Assembly (NCBI GenBank): GCA_020634435.1
Contig: JACKBS010000009.1
Span: forward strand, 434,001-498,000
Reading direction: 5' to 3'
DNA length: 64,000 nt
Origin: Ardenticatenaceae bacterium
Lineage (GTDB): Bacteria; Chloroflexota; Anaerolineae; Promineifilales; Promineifilaceae
This document shows positions 35,401-44,645 of the stretch, in pieces; position 1 is the first letter of the stretch, and the number at the start of each line of letters is the position of its first letter. The translations under genes and the position numbers were made by a program. The notes under the pieces are model-generated. The model saw nothing but the letters and a program-made list of their open reading frames with translations, was not told where the DNA came from and did not search any database.

Positions 35401-36557
35401 CGGTAGCTGCGTCTGGTACTTCCTTTGAGTTTGGGCAGGAAAATGCGCCAAACGGCCGTTCTGCTGCTATTCTCGACTTCCCCATGCTGTATGACAACGA
35501 TACCGTCTTCGGCTACACCGATTACACCTGGCGGGCTGAATCCGGTGACTGGCGCTTCTTCTGGACCGACGTCAATGGTGAAGATCTGCCCGCCAACGGC
35601 ACTTCTTACCTGGTGGTAGACAACAGCTGGGCAGGCGCGGGCACGGACATCGACACCATCATTTTTGGCCCCACCGAGGATTGTTTGAGCAACGGCGTGG
35701 GGTGTGATGGGCTGCTTGGTGGCTATCCTGGTTCTGAATTCTATGGCCCGTACACGTTGTCTCAAGTGGGCCGCAGCAACTACGCCTACATTGGCAGCGG
35801 CCGCTGGTTGCAGGACACCACTTCTGGTGGCCCGCGTGAAATTGTCGCTGCTCCGGTGCAGGATGGGCTGCACGGTATCTTCTTCCACCAGGTGCGGGTA
35901 GATGGCAGCAGCATCGGCGAACCGTTTGGTGGCAGTGTGGGGCTGATTAACCTGGACCCAGGTGCGATTGTCTCATCAGCCGCAGCGGGACCTGGTTCGG
36001 CTAGCCTGACGCTGGGCAGCGAGCTGGAACTGGGTGGTTTTTCGGCTGAAGGCTTTGGCTTGGGTGGGCCGGTGACGACCCTCGAAGATATTCAGCAGGA
36101 TGATCCCAACGACCCGTCAACCGCCTCGTTTGTGACCACGGTGGACATCAATCACGGAGCACTGCTAGAGGTGACTACCTGCTGCACGGCGGGCTCGGAC
36201 ATTGACCTGTACGTGTACGATCCGTCCGGCGCGTTGGTGGCCTCCTCAACGACCTCATCGGATGCCGAAACGGTGAGCATTATCTTCCCCGAAGATGGTG
36301 CCTACACGGTGGCGGTGCATGGTTGGAGCGTGCCCGGCGGCAGCGATACGTTTGAATTGACGATCAATGCGGTGCAGGGAACGGCCGTTTCTGTCAACAA
36401 CCTCCCCTCGTCCATCCCGGCGGGTGGCTCAGCGACGATTGACGTGATGTGGGATACCACTGGCTTTGCGTCCGGCACCTACTCTGGCCTCATCTTGATG
36501 GGTCCGGCCGAAGCGCCTGGGCTGCTGCAAGTTCCGGTGGAGATCACGATTCCGTAG
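32454..36557 (+). CDS. Giant secreted subtilisin-like (S8) peptidase with C-terminal PPC-like domain
   Basis: 1367 residues. Signal peptide (LLLVLLSLILMLLASVASA). The S8 core is spread out by large inserts: Asp in MSNDSGADYCHPDL (about 207), His in GTHGMGTTSVAVG (about 434), Ser in FSGTSMAAPVAAG (about 647). The Asp region deviates from the usual VAVIDTGxD, so activity is likely but not sure. A 200-residue insert between Asp and His is unusual. C-terminal modules are Fn3-like and, at about 1225-1300, PPC-like (DIDLYVYDPSGALVASSTTS). AGGAGGAAG precedes the ATG. A strong terminator follows. Confidence 0.9.
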   Translation: MFHVTKSRRIGLLLVLLSLILMLLASVASATGNTPTAVANARAKIHPNLLQDIDAALAGNSAPNGPALAARATANGGELQFVARIVAGADLSAYASQYFIRPFADPYGTTVAAGFASPTALLKMASDTAVISLQRSESLVELPAPTDLDVAANLNANVSPVLNLSGEISPGPSPEGWYGTSGAVHGSQEAWAKGYTGAGVRYMSNDSGADYCHPDLQGTWAYIDDASSPYYGLPQMFDSVSSYYAAFDYYVGTTLIAGGLADFADTSATATGDFTFMPIGAAVAHDYAVSGTSLSGEYHYGSHPDKALAAVADIIGGSFGDGTAVSGERAAVLVVDENEAGVYDTVYVDLNYNFDFSDDTPARLTRDFTSQETACLDYDYDGLNDISGGLVYFIADGETAVPTLDWYWGVPGSAYGNGDLVAFHVQDFTEGGGTHGMGTTSVAVGQGVVVGSVNWGPDGSPIADYQGLVVGPGKDVASTQNGDYYLTPFIEDAYVYAGLGYDGISGTGDDIQIVSNSWGFSGTDNDGFDYESRLIDIINRSYAPNTALLFSTGNGAPGYGTASPPSPASGIGIGASTLFGTIGIFEQIESADQIIGGDVISWSNRGPGARNVVGADVVATGAFGTGDLSLNGVLWGAIATDSFSGTSMAAPVAAGNLALMYQAWYENFGEWPTFEEARTLLMNSAKNTDHDVWSQGAGMVNADIGTDIAGGIRGLYVSPAEWSAGDYRGTEYGAFTHIMQPGDRDRQVFTVTNTGSGPLRVQVSTQTHVQIGSDDLSFTSLDQSLDHGSFTTPDYAFRVDPLIPEGTDLLMVNLSKPYEQFDPNQDLFEPFNNWRVHIQNWTDLDGDGLLWDDANGNGKVDLGEVDTGEHLRFTYGYNSGPNQQARIANPLERMTDGLFVTLRHRDQVPEVPQTDLGLELTYWQLQNWSWAKPTRTSFAIAPGQTRSFTVTLHVPKGTPYGMYEGSVNLNYGDEEVVIPVTVAVAASGTSFEFGQENAPNGRSAAILDFPMLYDNDTVFGYTDYTWRAESGDWRFFWTDVNGEDLPANGTSYLVVDNSWAGAGTDIDTIIFGPTEDCLSNGVGCDGLLGGYPGSEFYGPYTLSQVGRSNYAYIGSGRWLQDTTSGGPREIVAAPVQDGLHGIFFHQVRVDGSSIGEPFGGSVGLINLDPGAIVSSAAAGPGSASLTLGSELELGGFSAEGFGLGGPVTTLEDIQQDDPNDPSTASFVTTVDINHGALLEVTTCCTAGSDIDLYVYDPSGALVASSTTSSDAETVSIIFPEDGAYTVAVHGWSVPGGSDTFELTINAVQGTAVSVNNLPSSIPAGGSATIDVMWDTTGFASGTYSGLILMGPAEAPGLLQVPVEITIP

Positions 36558-36603
36558 CATCGTTTTTGATTAAGCGATCGGCCTTTTGTAGGCTGGTCAG
36601 TGG

Positions 36604-36637
36604 CCGGGGTGCAGCGCATGCTGCACCCCGGTTTTTT
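36604..36637 (+). terminator. Intrinsic terminator after the giant S8 gene
   Basis: Perfect 12-bp arms CCGGGGTGCAGC (36604-36615) and GCTGCACCCCGG (36620-36631), GCAT loop, TTTTTT. The last T's also form part of the TAA stop of the convergent cytochrome gene. Confidence 0.95.
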
Positions 36638-38924
36638 ATGGTGTAGGGGGTGGTGTGCTGGTGGGGAGGGGAACGGCCGTTGGGGTTGGTGTCGGTTCAA
36701 TCTCCCAAGAAATGGTGGTATGGCAGCGCGAACATTGGCCACGGCCGTGATCATCGGGCCGGATGTGGCATGCTTTGCAGTCCGTATAGCCCGTGTGATC
36801 AAACGTCACCTCGGCCCAATTGTTGGTATTGTGGCAGCTGGAACATTGGCCGGGCCAATGGCCGCCCGGCGGGGCATGGCAGGCCACGCAATCGTACAGA
36901 TCGGTGTGGTCTACGGCGACCTCTTGCCAGTTAGTGGTGTTGTGGCAATCTGAACATTGGCCCAGCCAGTGGCCACCGGTTACTGAATGACAAGCCGCAC
37001 AGTCGGTCAGACCCGTGTGATCAACAGTTGAGGTCTGCCAACTCGTTGTGTTATGGCAGGTGGAGCATTGTCCGGGCCAGTGGCCGCCCGGCGCTGTGTG
37101 GCATGCCAGGCAGTCGGTGGTTCCGGTATGGCTAAATGTGACCTCGTTCCAGCTGCTGGTGTTGTGGCAGGTGGAGCATTGGCCTGGCATGTGGCCATTT
37201 GGCGTTTGGGCCACGTGGCAGCTTTGGCAGTTGTTCAGGCCCGCGTGGCTAAAAGTCACCGCGTGCCAATCATCGGTGTTATGACAGTTGGCGCAGGGGG
37301 TAGTGAAGTGATTGCTCGGCGTGCTGTGGCACTGCGTGCAGTTGGTAAAGCCTTCGTGAGTGATCCACACTTGCTCCCAGGCAGTGGTTAGATGGCAGCT
37401 GCCGCAGTAGCCAGGATAGTGATTGTCTGGTTTTTCCTGACTGTGGCAACCGTTGCAGTCTGGCTGGCCGGTGTGATTAAATTCTACATCTTGCCAGGTG
37501 GTTTCCTGGTGGCAGCTGCTGCACTGTCCAAAATAATGATCAATGGGTAACTCTTCTGTGTGGCAGCTCTGGCAGTTCTGGTAGAAGGTGTGGTCAAAGT
37601 TGACCGTTGCCCAGTTGAGCGTGTTGTGACAGCTGCGGCAGGTTCCTTCGTAGTGCGGTTGGGGCGTTTCTGCCCGGTGGCAGGTAAGGCAGTTGGCTGT
37701 GAGACCTGCATGGTTGACTTCAATCTCAGTCCACTCTTCCACATCCGCGTGGCAGGCAGTGCACGTACCGGGCAAATGGGGTTCCGGCGTATCCTGCATG
37801 TGGCAAATTTCACATTCGGTGACGCCTTCGTGAGCGTAGGCGGTCAGGTTCCAATTTTCTGTATCCGCGTGGCACTCTTGGCACAAGCCAGGGTAATGAA
37901 AAACGGGCGTGTCCGGGTTATGGCAAGTTTCACAGGCAGCCGTGCTGTCGTGCTCGTAAGCAGTCAGCTCCCAAACGGCCGTATCGGTGTGGCACAGCTG
38001 GCAGTCGCCGGGATAATGGGTGGGGGAAACGGCCGTTGCCATATTATTGACCAAAATGATTTCTGGCAGCACAGGCTGAGGCAAATCATTCGTGTGGCAG
38101 CTCGTGCATTCAGTTACGCCGATGTGGTCAAACTGGTACAGCTGCCAGCTGTACAGGGTGTGGCAAGATTCACACTCTCCGGCAAAATGATTCGGATAGA
38201 CATGCCACAAGCTGCTGCTTTCGGTGGCCAGCAGCGTGGTGGCGGTTTGCGCTGGTGGCAAGGTGTGGCAGTCGGCGCAGGCGGTGGGTGTGTGGGCATA
38301 TTGGCCATCTTCGTGGCAGCTTTCGCAGGGCAAATTGGCGTGTCCGGCGGTCAGGGGGAAAGCTGAATGATCAACGTTGCTCACCAGGAAGGGGACGAAC
38401 GCGGCCGTATTGAGCCGGGGTGTTTCTGTTGGCGCGGGCAGTTGGGCCGCCATTTCGGCAAGAGAATCCAGCGCTTGCCACGCTTTGACCCGGCTGGTTA
38501 GCTTGGTGAGCGGCCCGTCCTCTTCGGGTTCTAGCGCTGCGAGCACAATTTCGGTACGGCGCAGCAGCGCCTGGAATTGGGCAGCATAATAGGCTTGCTG
38601 GGCGGCGGGCAGATTATTGAGTTGGGTAACGGCCGTTGTCAACGCGTCGTTCAAAGCTGGGATGGCTGCTTGGGTTGCGGCGGACGTTTGTGCCTGGGCC
38701 AGGTCAGCCAGACGGCGGTCTGCCTGGTTGAGTGCCAGGGTGGCCCGCTCTTCGGGAACGGCCGTTAGATTTAGTTGGGCCAGTTCGGCCACATGTTGCC
38801 AGCGGTACAGCAGCTGGCCAGGGTGGAACGGCGTTGTCAGGCCAAGATAAAGCGTGCCTGCCAGCAGCCCTATCGTCAAAAAAATGAAGGAAAGAAACCA
38901 TTTGTTTGTCCACCTGGGTTTCAT
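36636..38924 (-). CDS. Multihaem c-type cytochrome, 27 CxxCH motifs
   Basis: 762 residues. N-terminal membrane helix (WFLSFIFLTIGLLAGTLYLG), a helical region with many Ala/Gln (about 30-160), then 27 CxxCH haem-attachment motifs by my count from about residue 195. They are arranged in pairs with the pattern FxHTGxxxCxxCHxxPGGHWPGQCSxCHNTxxW. The C-terminal modules repeat at 37 residues (111 bp in DNA). The end is Pro/Thr-rich. If all sites carry haem, this is a long electron wire, probably outside the cytoplasmic membrane. GGAGGATTAAG precedes the ATG. Last of the six-gene leftward series, 36 nt after the 12-haem gene. No MtrC/OmcS-type family assigned. Confidence 0.9.
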   Translation of the reverse strand: MKPRWTNKWFLSFIFLTIGLLAGTLYLGLTTPFHPGQLLYRWQHVAELAQLNLTAVPEERATLALNQADRRLADLAQAQTSAATQAAIPALNDALTTAVTQLNNLPAAQQAYYAAQFQALLRRTEIVLAALEPEEDGPLTKLTSRVKAWQALDSLAEMAAQLPAPTETPRLNTAAFVPFLVSNVDHSAFPLTAGHANLPCESCHEDGQYAHTPTACADCHTLPPAQTATTLLATESSSLWHVYPNHFAGECESCHTLYSWQLYQFDHIGVTECTSCHTNDLPQPVLPEIILVNNMATAVSPTHYPGDCQLCHTDTAVWELTAYEHDSTAACETCHNPDTPVFHYPGLCQECHADTENWNLTAYAHEGVTECEICHMQDTPEPHLPGTCTACHADVEEWTEIEVNHAGLTANCLTCHRAETPQPHYEGTCRSCHNTLNWATVNFDHTFYQNCQSCHTEELPIDHYFGQCSSCHQETTWQDVEFNHTGQPDCNGCHSQEKPDNHYPGYCGSCHLTTAWEQVWITHEGFTNCTQCHSTPSNHFTTPCANCHNTDDWHAVTFSHAGLNNCQSCHVAQTPNGHMPGQCSTCHNTSSWNEVTFSHTGTTDCLACHTAPGGHWPGQCSTCHNTTSWQTSTVDHTGLTDCAACHSVTGGHWLGQCSDCHNTTNWQEVAVDHTDLYDCVACHAPPGGHWPGQCSSCHNTNNWAEVTFDHTGYTDCKACHIRPDDHGRGQCSRCHTTISWEIEPTPTPTAVPLPTSTPPPTP
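36844..37287. repeat. 111-bp tandem repeats encoding cytochrome modules
   Basis: The word CATTGGCC/CATTGTCC...GGCC starts near 36844, 36955, 37066 and 37177, exactly 111 bp apart, with long stretches of near identity. Each unit codes for two CxxCH motifs. Indicates growth of the protein by unequal crossing-over. Confidence 0.8.
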
Positions 38925-38960
38925 CTTAATCCTCCGTAAAACTTCGTACCCTCGTTACTT

Positions 38961-40013
38961 TTACTCCGTTGCGGGCCAAAGGCTGGCTCTGGCCAGTGGC
39001 AGGGCATCTTCCGGGCCGCCTGTGGGGTGGCAGCTGATGCACGTGGCGTTCGGCTGGTAGTCGGGCACGCTTTCTGGCGGGTGCAGCCCCGCCATGTCGG
39101 CAGCCAGATGGCAGTCCGTGCAAATCACCTGGTCGTAAGCGCTTTTGTGGCAGGCAGTGCACTCTAATGCTTCACCGTCGCCATGATTTAGGGCAAAGCG
39201 ATGTTGGGTGAGTTGGGCCGGTGCCCAGGCAACGGCCGTATGGCAGCGCGCACAATCTTGACCAAACTGGCCGGTGTGAATGTCGGGTTCGGCATGACAG
39301 CCGCCGCAAGTCTGGCTGGTTCCGGCAAAAAGATAATCCGCATGGCAGGCCTGGCAACTGGTTGTTTCATGCCCCGCTTCCAGCAGATAAACAGTGTTGT
39401 GATCAAATTCCACAATCGCACCGGTGCCATTGTGGCAGCCCAGGCACTCTGCGCCATGTTCATCGCTGTGCTGGGCAATCAGTTCGCCATCGGCATCTTC
39501 GTGGCAGTCCAGGCAGCTGACTTCGTCTGGCGAAAAGCGACCCTCGGTGTGGCAATCCTCGCACACCATTTGCGAACCATCGAAGCGCACTTCGTGGTGC
39601 TCCAGGCTAAAGCCGCTTAGCTCCTGGTGATTGATATTGCTTAACGCGACCGCGCTAATGATGGCGTCCCGACCACGGTGTTCTACATGGCAGCTCTGGC
39701 ACTTTTCGGTGCCGGGCAGGCGGCTGTGCAGCCCAACCATCTCGGTGCGCTGGCGAGCAATCTCGATGTGGCAATCCTGGCATTTGGTGTCAGTAACGCA
39801 GTGGACGGGGGCATGGCAGTGGGTACATGCTTCCTCAAACATGGCGTGCGAGTCGTAGCCACCCAGTGTGTCCCCGCTGTGGTTAACACCGGAGAGCGAC
39901 CCTGGGCTGAGATAGATGTGCAGCATGTCGTAATGAGCGTAAACGGCCGTACCCATTATCCCCGTCATCAGCACGGCCAGCATAACTCGGAAAGGGTAAC
40001 GTTTTAGATTCAT
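38961..40013 (-). CDS. Multihaem c-type cytochrome, 12 CxxCH motifs
   Basis: 350 residues. Signal/anchor at the N-terminus (YPFRVMLAVLMTGIMGTAVYA). Twelve CxxCH motifs by count (CTHCH, CQDCH, CQSCH, CEDCH, CLDCH, CLGCH, CQACH, CGGCH, CARCH, CTACH, CTDCH, CISCH), spaced as in class III/NrfH-like cytochromes, with extra His (SLEHHEVRFDG) that may be axial ligands. Likely hands electrons between a membrane donor and the 27-haem protein. Second of three tightly spaced leftward genes (99 nt after the Asp-box gene, 36 nt before the 27-haem gene). Confidence 0.9.
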   Translation of the reverse strand: MNLKRYPFRVMLAVLMTGIMGTAVYAHYDMLHIYLSPGSLSGVNHSGDTLGGYDSHAMFEEACTHCHAPVHCVTDTKCQDCHIEIARQRTEMVGLHSRLPGTEKCQSCHVEHRGRDAIISAVALSNINHQELSGFSLEHHEVRFDGSQMVCEDCHTEGRFSPDEVSCLDCHEDADGELIAQHSDEHGAECLGCHNGTGAIVEFDHNTVYLLEAGHETTSCQACHADYLFAGTSQTCGGCHAEPDIHTGQFGQDCARCHTAVAWAPAQLTQHRFALNHGDGEALECTACHKSAYDQVICTDCHLAADMAGLHPPESVPDYQPNATCISCHPTGGPEDALPLARASLWPATE

Positions 40014-40112
40014 CGTTGCACCACGTATTGCGACTTATCGCGTTTTAAATGGGCAAAAGGCTGGATGTGCTGGCTTTTGCGGCGAACACATCCAGCCCCA
40101 CAGAGTCATGAG

Positions 40113-43100
40113 CTATTTACGAATCGTTGGCATGTACAGTTGGTGTAGCTCCCGGACAATCCACACTTCAAACGTAACGCCAGGTGACCAGTTGCCGCTC
40201 TTATCTTTGGCTGAGAACGTAAACGTATGCCAGCCAGGCTGGAAGCTGCTTGCAGGCATTTCCAGCCGTGCCTGGTTGCTAATAGATGTAGTGACGCCGT
40301 TTAGTGTATCGGTCCAGCGATACTCGGCGATGTCATTTTGCGGCAGGTCGCTGACGCTGTCGCCATCGCGGGCTGAGCCGACAAACAGCAGCATGTCATC
40401 GTAATCGGCCATTTCGTGGCTAACAAAGAGAAGCTGCACGATGGGCGCAGTATCTTCCGTCGCTGCCTCATCCAAGAACATGATGCGGCGGAAAATGATG
40501 TCGCTTTCGGAAACATTCTCATGCTCGTCTTCTTGCCACTGATTCCACACGACGTAGTAGAATGTGCCGCCGGGGTTGGCCGTATTGGCCGCCTCACCAG
40601 AGAGGTCTTCCTGGTCGTGCTCCAGCCAGTCAAACTCAAGCGAGACTTCACCCGTGGAGGAGTTGAAATACTCCACCAGGTCGTAATCGTCGCCCCAGTT
40701 GGTGGCCCGGCTGTAGAAGAGGTCCAGCGGAACGGCCTCGCCTTCGGCTACGGTGGTGTTGTCACCCGTTTCATAGACCACAAAGAATTTCGACGGATCG
40801 CGTTCATCGTCTTCGTAGCCCGTGAAGCCAACCTCTTTCAGGTCCGTGATGGGCAGCATTTTCACACCGCCGGTGGGTGTGTAGCGCGGATCAAGGATGG
40901 TGACCTTGTTGCCGGTGAGCTGCGACACGTTGCGCGACTGCTCGAATTCGCCCGCGCCGTAGGTGGTGCAAACGGTGGTGTATTCGGTACCCGCGCCGTA
41001 GTTTTCGCAGGTTTCTGTGCCATCACCGCCCAAGTCAGCTGGTGTGGTCGTCCAGGTAACGCCGCCGTCGAAGGAGCGACGGATGTAGAGGTTGTAGTGG
41101 TCGTTGCCTACGGTGTTGGCCTTCCAGTTGGGCGACCAGGCGTACATCATCATGACAAAGTCGCCATCAATGAAGCCCCGATGTCCCTTGGCCACGTCGT
41201 ATGGATTCTCCCAGGACTGGTCATCCAGGTTGTCTTCTGTTTGAATCCATTCCGTCACTTTGGGGAACGGAGAAACGCCACCGTCCCACGGGAAAAGATC
41301 GGCGCAGGCTTCGCCGCTGGTGCCGTTGTCGCAGGCGACGATGGTGGTGCCAGAGACGTTAATGGCCGGGCTCAGGCAAATGCCTTGCAGATAGCGCGGG
41401 TTGCTGCCATCGGTGTAGGCCCAGTCATCGCAGGCTAGATTCTCATAAACGTATGGGTTGTATCCGGCAGGCAGACAGGATTCTGTAGTGGTGGGATCAC
41501 CGTCTGTTTCGCAGGCTTCCCAGACGTCATCGGGCACGACCAGGCGGCGCAGGAAGATGTCGGCCGGGCCACCCTGGTTGAGTATGCCTGCCTTGGTGAT
41601 GAGGATGCCAGCCGTGCCGGACTCGCCGATCTGGTGGATAGGTTGGGTCATGTGCGAGAAGCGGCGGGCAATTTCTGTTTCGTAGAACGGGTTGCCGAAA
41701 TCATCCTCCAGCATTTCGAAGAATGTTCCGGTTTCTGGGTCAACAGCAGGTTGGTTGAGCATACCGCCCTGCATGACCACTTCGGGGTTGAGCATGTCGA
41801 AGGTGTAGTACCACATGTTCTTGCCGATGTCTTCTGGCTCAAGGTCTTCTTCTTGGGAGCCTTCGCCCAGGGCTTTGGATTCTTCGGCGGCGGTGATGAC
41901 CCAGGCGCTGTCGTAGACGCCATCGCCGTCAGAGTCGTAGGGCTGCACGTTTACGCGTGGCCGGGAAGCACCGACGCGACCTTGCAGCACACGGCCGTCT
42001 TCCGCCTGGCACAGTTCAAGTGTGGTACCACCGGGGTTGGTCCAGCTTACCGTTTCGGCGCAGAAGTCTGCTCCGGGTTCGGGGGTGGTGGGCAGTGGAT
42101 CAGACAGAATCAGGTTGCCGTCGGCGTCCACGTTGTCGAAGTCGATGTAGCAGTAGGGGTCAGAGCCACTGGCCTTACACATTTTGTTGTCGGTGAGGCG
42201 CACCGGCAGGGCCATGGGGGCAGCGACTTTGGGCATCGTGTCGCCCGTGTAGTCGTAGACGGAAACGGCCGTTTCATCCTCATCAGAAGTCTGCACCATT
42301 TCAAAGTCGGCCATGGAAATGTAGGAATACCACAGGTCTGTTTGCTGGTTTACCACCGCGCCAGACCAACCTTCACCGGGGCCAAGCCCTTGACCAGGAC
42401 GTAACCCTTCGGGGTCTTCTTGCCAGATCATCATGAAGCCAGCGGCGCCGTCGCCGTTGATTTCCAGGCGGTTTGCATCCCGCCGCCCAGAGGTGAGGCG
42501 TTCGGCCTTGGTCCAGATGATGTCATAAAAGCCGCCGCCATCAGCGGGCACGCCGTCGGCATCTACTTCCAGCAAGGTGCCCCGGGCGCTCCAAACGCAG
42601 GAGTAGGGAATTTCGCCTACTTCGGGGAAGCCTTGCAAGGTGTAGTTGACGGAACGCTGTGACCCGGACACACCCCAGATGTCGGGATAGAGGTCATTGC
42701 CTTCTTCGTCTTGCCAGGTGTAGGCGGGCGAACCGCCGTCGCAATATTTGCTGATCCAGCCAACCAGCACTTTGTCTCCTGCCACGGCGAAGGTCATGTT
42801 GTGCGCGTCACCGGGGTAGGGTTGGCCATTGGCCAGCACAAAGGAGGAAAGCGCGGCCGAATTGGAGAGATTGGTGCGCTTCCACGTTGCGCCATCGTCC
42901 AGCGAGAAGGCGGCATGGGCATCATGGGCACCGTAGCCTGCGCCACTGAGGATGGCAAACGGGAATTCGGCGCTAGTTACGGCCGTTTCCAATATGCCAT
43001 CAATGTAGACAGCGACGAGGGGTTTGGCAAATTCACGCAGATCTACCAGTGACCCGGCTGCGTCGTAATATTCTACGGCCGTTATTTCGCCGTCAGAGGT

Positions 43101-43274
43101 TTGGGCTGGAACGTAAAAAGTCATATGAGCCAGGTTGGCTCGTTCGGTCTCTTGTTCTGGTGTTTTAGAGATGTTGCGCCGGAACATTTGGCCGTCGTCG
43201 GCTTGCAAAATGCCAACGATCAGGGCCATGAAGATGCCCAGCAGAGTGATGGATAGAAGTCGCTTACTTTTCAT
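40113..43274 (-). CDS. Large secreted protein with Asp-box (sialidase-like propeller) motifs
   Basis: 1053 residues. Signal peptide (LLSITLLGIFMALIVGILQA). Two clear Asp-boxes, SLDDGATW (about 125) and SFDGGVTW (about 735), point to BNR-type beta-propellers. Several Cys pairs (CDGGSPAY, CVWSARG, CKASGSDPYCYIDF). The end is HQLYMPTIRK, a likely tail motif. It resembles large secreted proteins I recall beside multihaem cytochromes in other phyla (annotated 'choice-of-anchor O'), but this is from memory. Directly upstream of two multihaem cytochrome genes, with AAAAGG before the ATG. Function unknown; possibly an extracellular partner of the cytochromes. Confidence 0.7.
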   Translation of the reverse strand: MKSKRLLSITLLGIFMALIVGILQADDGQMFRRNISKTPEQETERANLAHMTFYVPAQTSDGEITAVEYYDAAGSLVDLREFAKPLVAVYIDGILETAVTSAEFPFAILSGAGYGAHDAHAAFSLDDGATWKRTNLSNSAALSSFVLANGQPYPGDAHNMTFAVAGDKVLVGWISKYCDGGSPAYTWQDEEGNDLYPDIWGVSGSQRSVNYTLQGFPEVGEIPYSCVWSARGTLLEVDADGVPADGGGFYDIIWTKAERLTSGRRDANRLEINGDGAAGFMMIWQEDPEGLRPGQGLGPGEGWSGAVVNQQTDLWYSYISMADFEMVQTSDEDETAVSVYDYTGDTMPKVAAPMALPVRLTDNKMCKASGSDPYCYIDFDNVDADGNLILSDPLPTTPEPGADFCAETVSWTNPGGTTLELCQAEDGRVLQGRVGASRPRVNVQPYDSDGDGVYDSAWVITAAEESKALGEGSQEEDLEPEDIGKNMWYYTFDMLNPEVVMQGGMLNQPAVDPETGTFFEMLEDDFGNPFYETEIARRFSHMTQPIHQIGESGTAGILITKAGILNQGGPADIFLRRLVVPDDVWEACETDGDPTTTESCLPAGYNPYVYENLACDDWAYTDGSNPRYLQGICLSPAINVSGTTIVACDNGTSGEACADLFPWDGGVSPFPKVTEWIQTEDNLDDQSWENPYDVAKGHRGFIDGDFVMMMYAWSPNWKANTVGNDHYNLYIRRSFDGGVTWTTTPADLGGDGTETCENYGAGTEYTTVCTTYGAGEFEQSRNVSQLTGNKVTILDPRYTPTGGVKMLPITDLKEVGFTGYEDDERDPSKFFVVYETGDNTTVAEGEAVPLDLFYSRATNWGDDYDLVEYFNSSTGEVSLEFDWLEHDQEDLSGEAANTANPGGTFYYVVWNQWQEDEHENVSESDIIFRRIMFLDEAATEDTAPIVQLLFVSHEMADYDDMLLFVGSARDGDSVSDLPQNDIAEYRWTDTLNGVTTSISNQARLEMPASSFQPGWHTFTFSAKDKSGNWSPGVTFEVWIVRELHQLYMPTIRK

Positions 43275-43389
43275 CCTTTTACATACTCCTTATCCAAAAA
43301 TGGATGTATGGGTTCGGTGAGTTCATCTGCCAATTACTGAAATGAGCAAGTGGTTGTGTCTTTTTCAAATGCTTTTCTCCTCCTTCCTC

Positions 43390-44508
43390 TTACAACTCAT
43401 CGTTTGCCGGATCGGAACTGGTAAGAGGTTGGCGACAAGCCTCTTGTAAAATTTCTAGTTCGCTTTGCAGCAGCGAAATTAATCGTTTGCACTGGCGCAA
43501 GGTTTGTGAGGGTGTGGCATTGGCTTCTACCAGATGGATGAAGGAACGGCCGTATTCCCCTGAAAGCGGCCGTGTTTTGAGTGCGTTTAGATAAATTTGC
43601 TGCGCGGCCAGCAATTCGCCGGCTTCTTCATAGAGCGTGCTCAATCGCTGCAAGGCGGCCAGGTATCCTTGTTGAAAATGGGTGCGCCAGGTGACAATCC
43701 AGCTGGAACGAAGCGGCACATTGAGCAAAAAATCGTCGCGGTATAAATCGACTACTTCCTGCAAAAGGCGAGTTTCTTCGGCGGGGTCCGGCTCGTCAGC
43801 AGCCTGGGTGAGCCGTTTGTCGAACTCATCCGTATCCAGCCAGAAGCACAGATTCTTTGGCAACTGGTAGCCGCCGTTCACCTGCCATACAGGATTTGCC
43901 AGATTGAGAAGATGAGCTAAGGTGTTGGAAACGGCCGTTACTTCCCCCACTACATCTTCAGCAGGCAAGTGCGGCCAAAGCTGGTGCTGCAACTCCTTGG
44001 GCGTCACGGGATGATCGCGGTTGAGCGCCAGGTATACAAAAATGGCTAGTTGCCGTTCGCTGGCCCAGGTGGTGCCGTTGAGGCGACGGCCGTCTGCGGC
44101 ACACAGCTGAACCGCGCCCAGCAGATGAAGCGCAAAGGCCGGGTTAGGAGCCGAAGCTGGCCGCAAGAAATGAACCAGATGATTGGTATGATCCGTGGTT
44201 CTTACTGTTGTTGTGTGCACTTGCCATTGATGCAGCACCCCATCTGGCCCCTGGCTGAGCATGCGGAAATCGGTCGTTGCTTCGGTTTGTTGTATCAGGG
44301 CCAGCATGGGGCAGTGGCGGCGGCAAATGGGCTTGCCTTGCAGCGAGTTCCCCTGGATGACGGCCCAACAGGGTCGCCCCACCACATCCTCAGCGGCATG
44401 TCCAAAAATTGCCGTGGCTGCCGGGTTCCAAAAAACAAGCTGCTGTGCCGCGTTAATAGCGCAAACAGGCATCGTCATTTTTTCAAAAGCTTGCCGGATA
44501 TGGTTCAT
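43390..44508 (-). CDS. PAS-BTAD (SARP-like) transcriptional regulator
   Basis: 372 residues. N-terminal PAS domain (1-115: VCAINAAQQLVFWNPAATAI, then CWAVIQGNSLQGKPICRRHC), a winged-helix DNA-binding domain (about 125-220: LHLLGAVQLCAADGRRLNGT, WASERQLAIFVYLALNRDHP), and a bacterial transcriptional activation domain (about 225-360: FWLDTDEFDKRLTQAADEPD, VDLYRDDFLLNVPL). The PAS carries C-W-x(12)-G-x-P-x-C-x3-C-P, shared with the regulator at 46137-47279. Placement just upstream of the cytochrome genes suggests it controls them. Ligand of the PAS unknown. Confidence 0.85.
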   Translation of the reverse strand: MNHIRQAFEKMTMPVCAINAAQQLVFWNPAATAIFGHAAEDVVGRPCWAVIQGNSLQGKPICRRHCPMLALIQQTEATTDFRMLSQGPDGVLHQWQVHTTTVRTTDHTNHLVHFLRPASAPNPAFALHLLGAVQLCAADGRRLNGTTWASERQLAIFVYLALNRDHPVTPKELQHQLWPHLPAEDVVGEVTAVSNTLAHLLNLANPVWQVNGGYQLPKNLCFWLDTDEFDKRLTQAADEPDPAEETRLLQEVVDLYRDDFLLNVPLRSSWIVTWRTHFQQGYLAALQRLSTLYEEAGELLAAQQIYLNALKTRPLSGEYGRSFIHLVEANATPSQTLRQCKRLISLLQSELEILQEACRQPLTSSDPANDEL

Positions 44509-44645
44509 GTAAATAGCCCCGTCGTTGTCCGCCCCGTTGGCTCAATTAATGGCGTTCGCTCGCCGCAGAGAATGCGGTAGGAAAAAAGTACTACAGCAAA
44601 CTCAACAAATCCTCAACGGGACGGGTAATTTTTGGGGAAATTGGG

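Noticed and set aside
36844..37287. 111-bp repeats as a CRISPR or mobile element
   Set aside because: They encode consecutive CxxCH cytochrome modules; no unique spacers or transposase.
36636..38924. CxxC pairs read as zinc fingers or ribbons
   Set aside because: Nearly all are CxxCH, in an exported protein with paired periodicity, which fits haem attachment.
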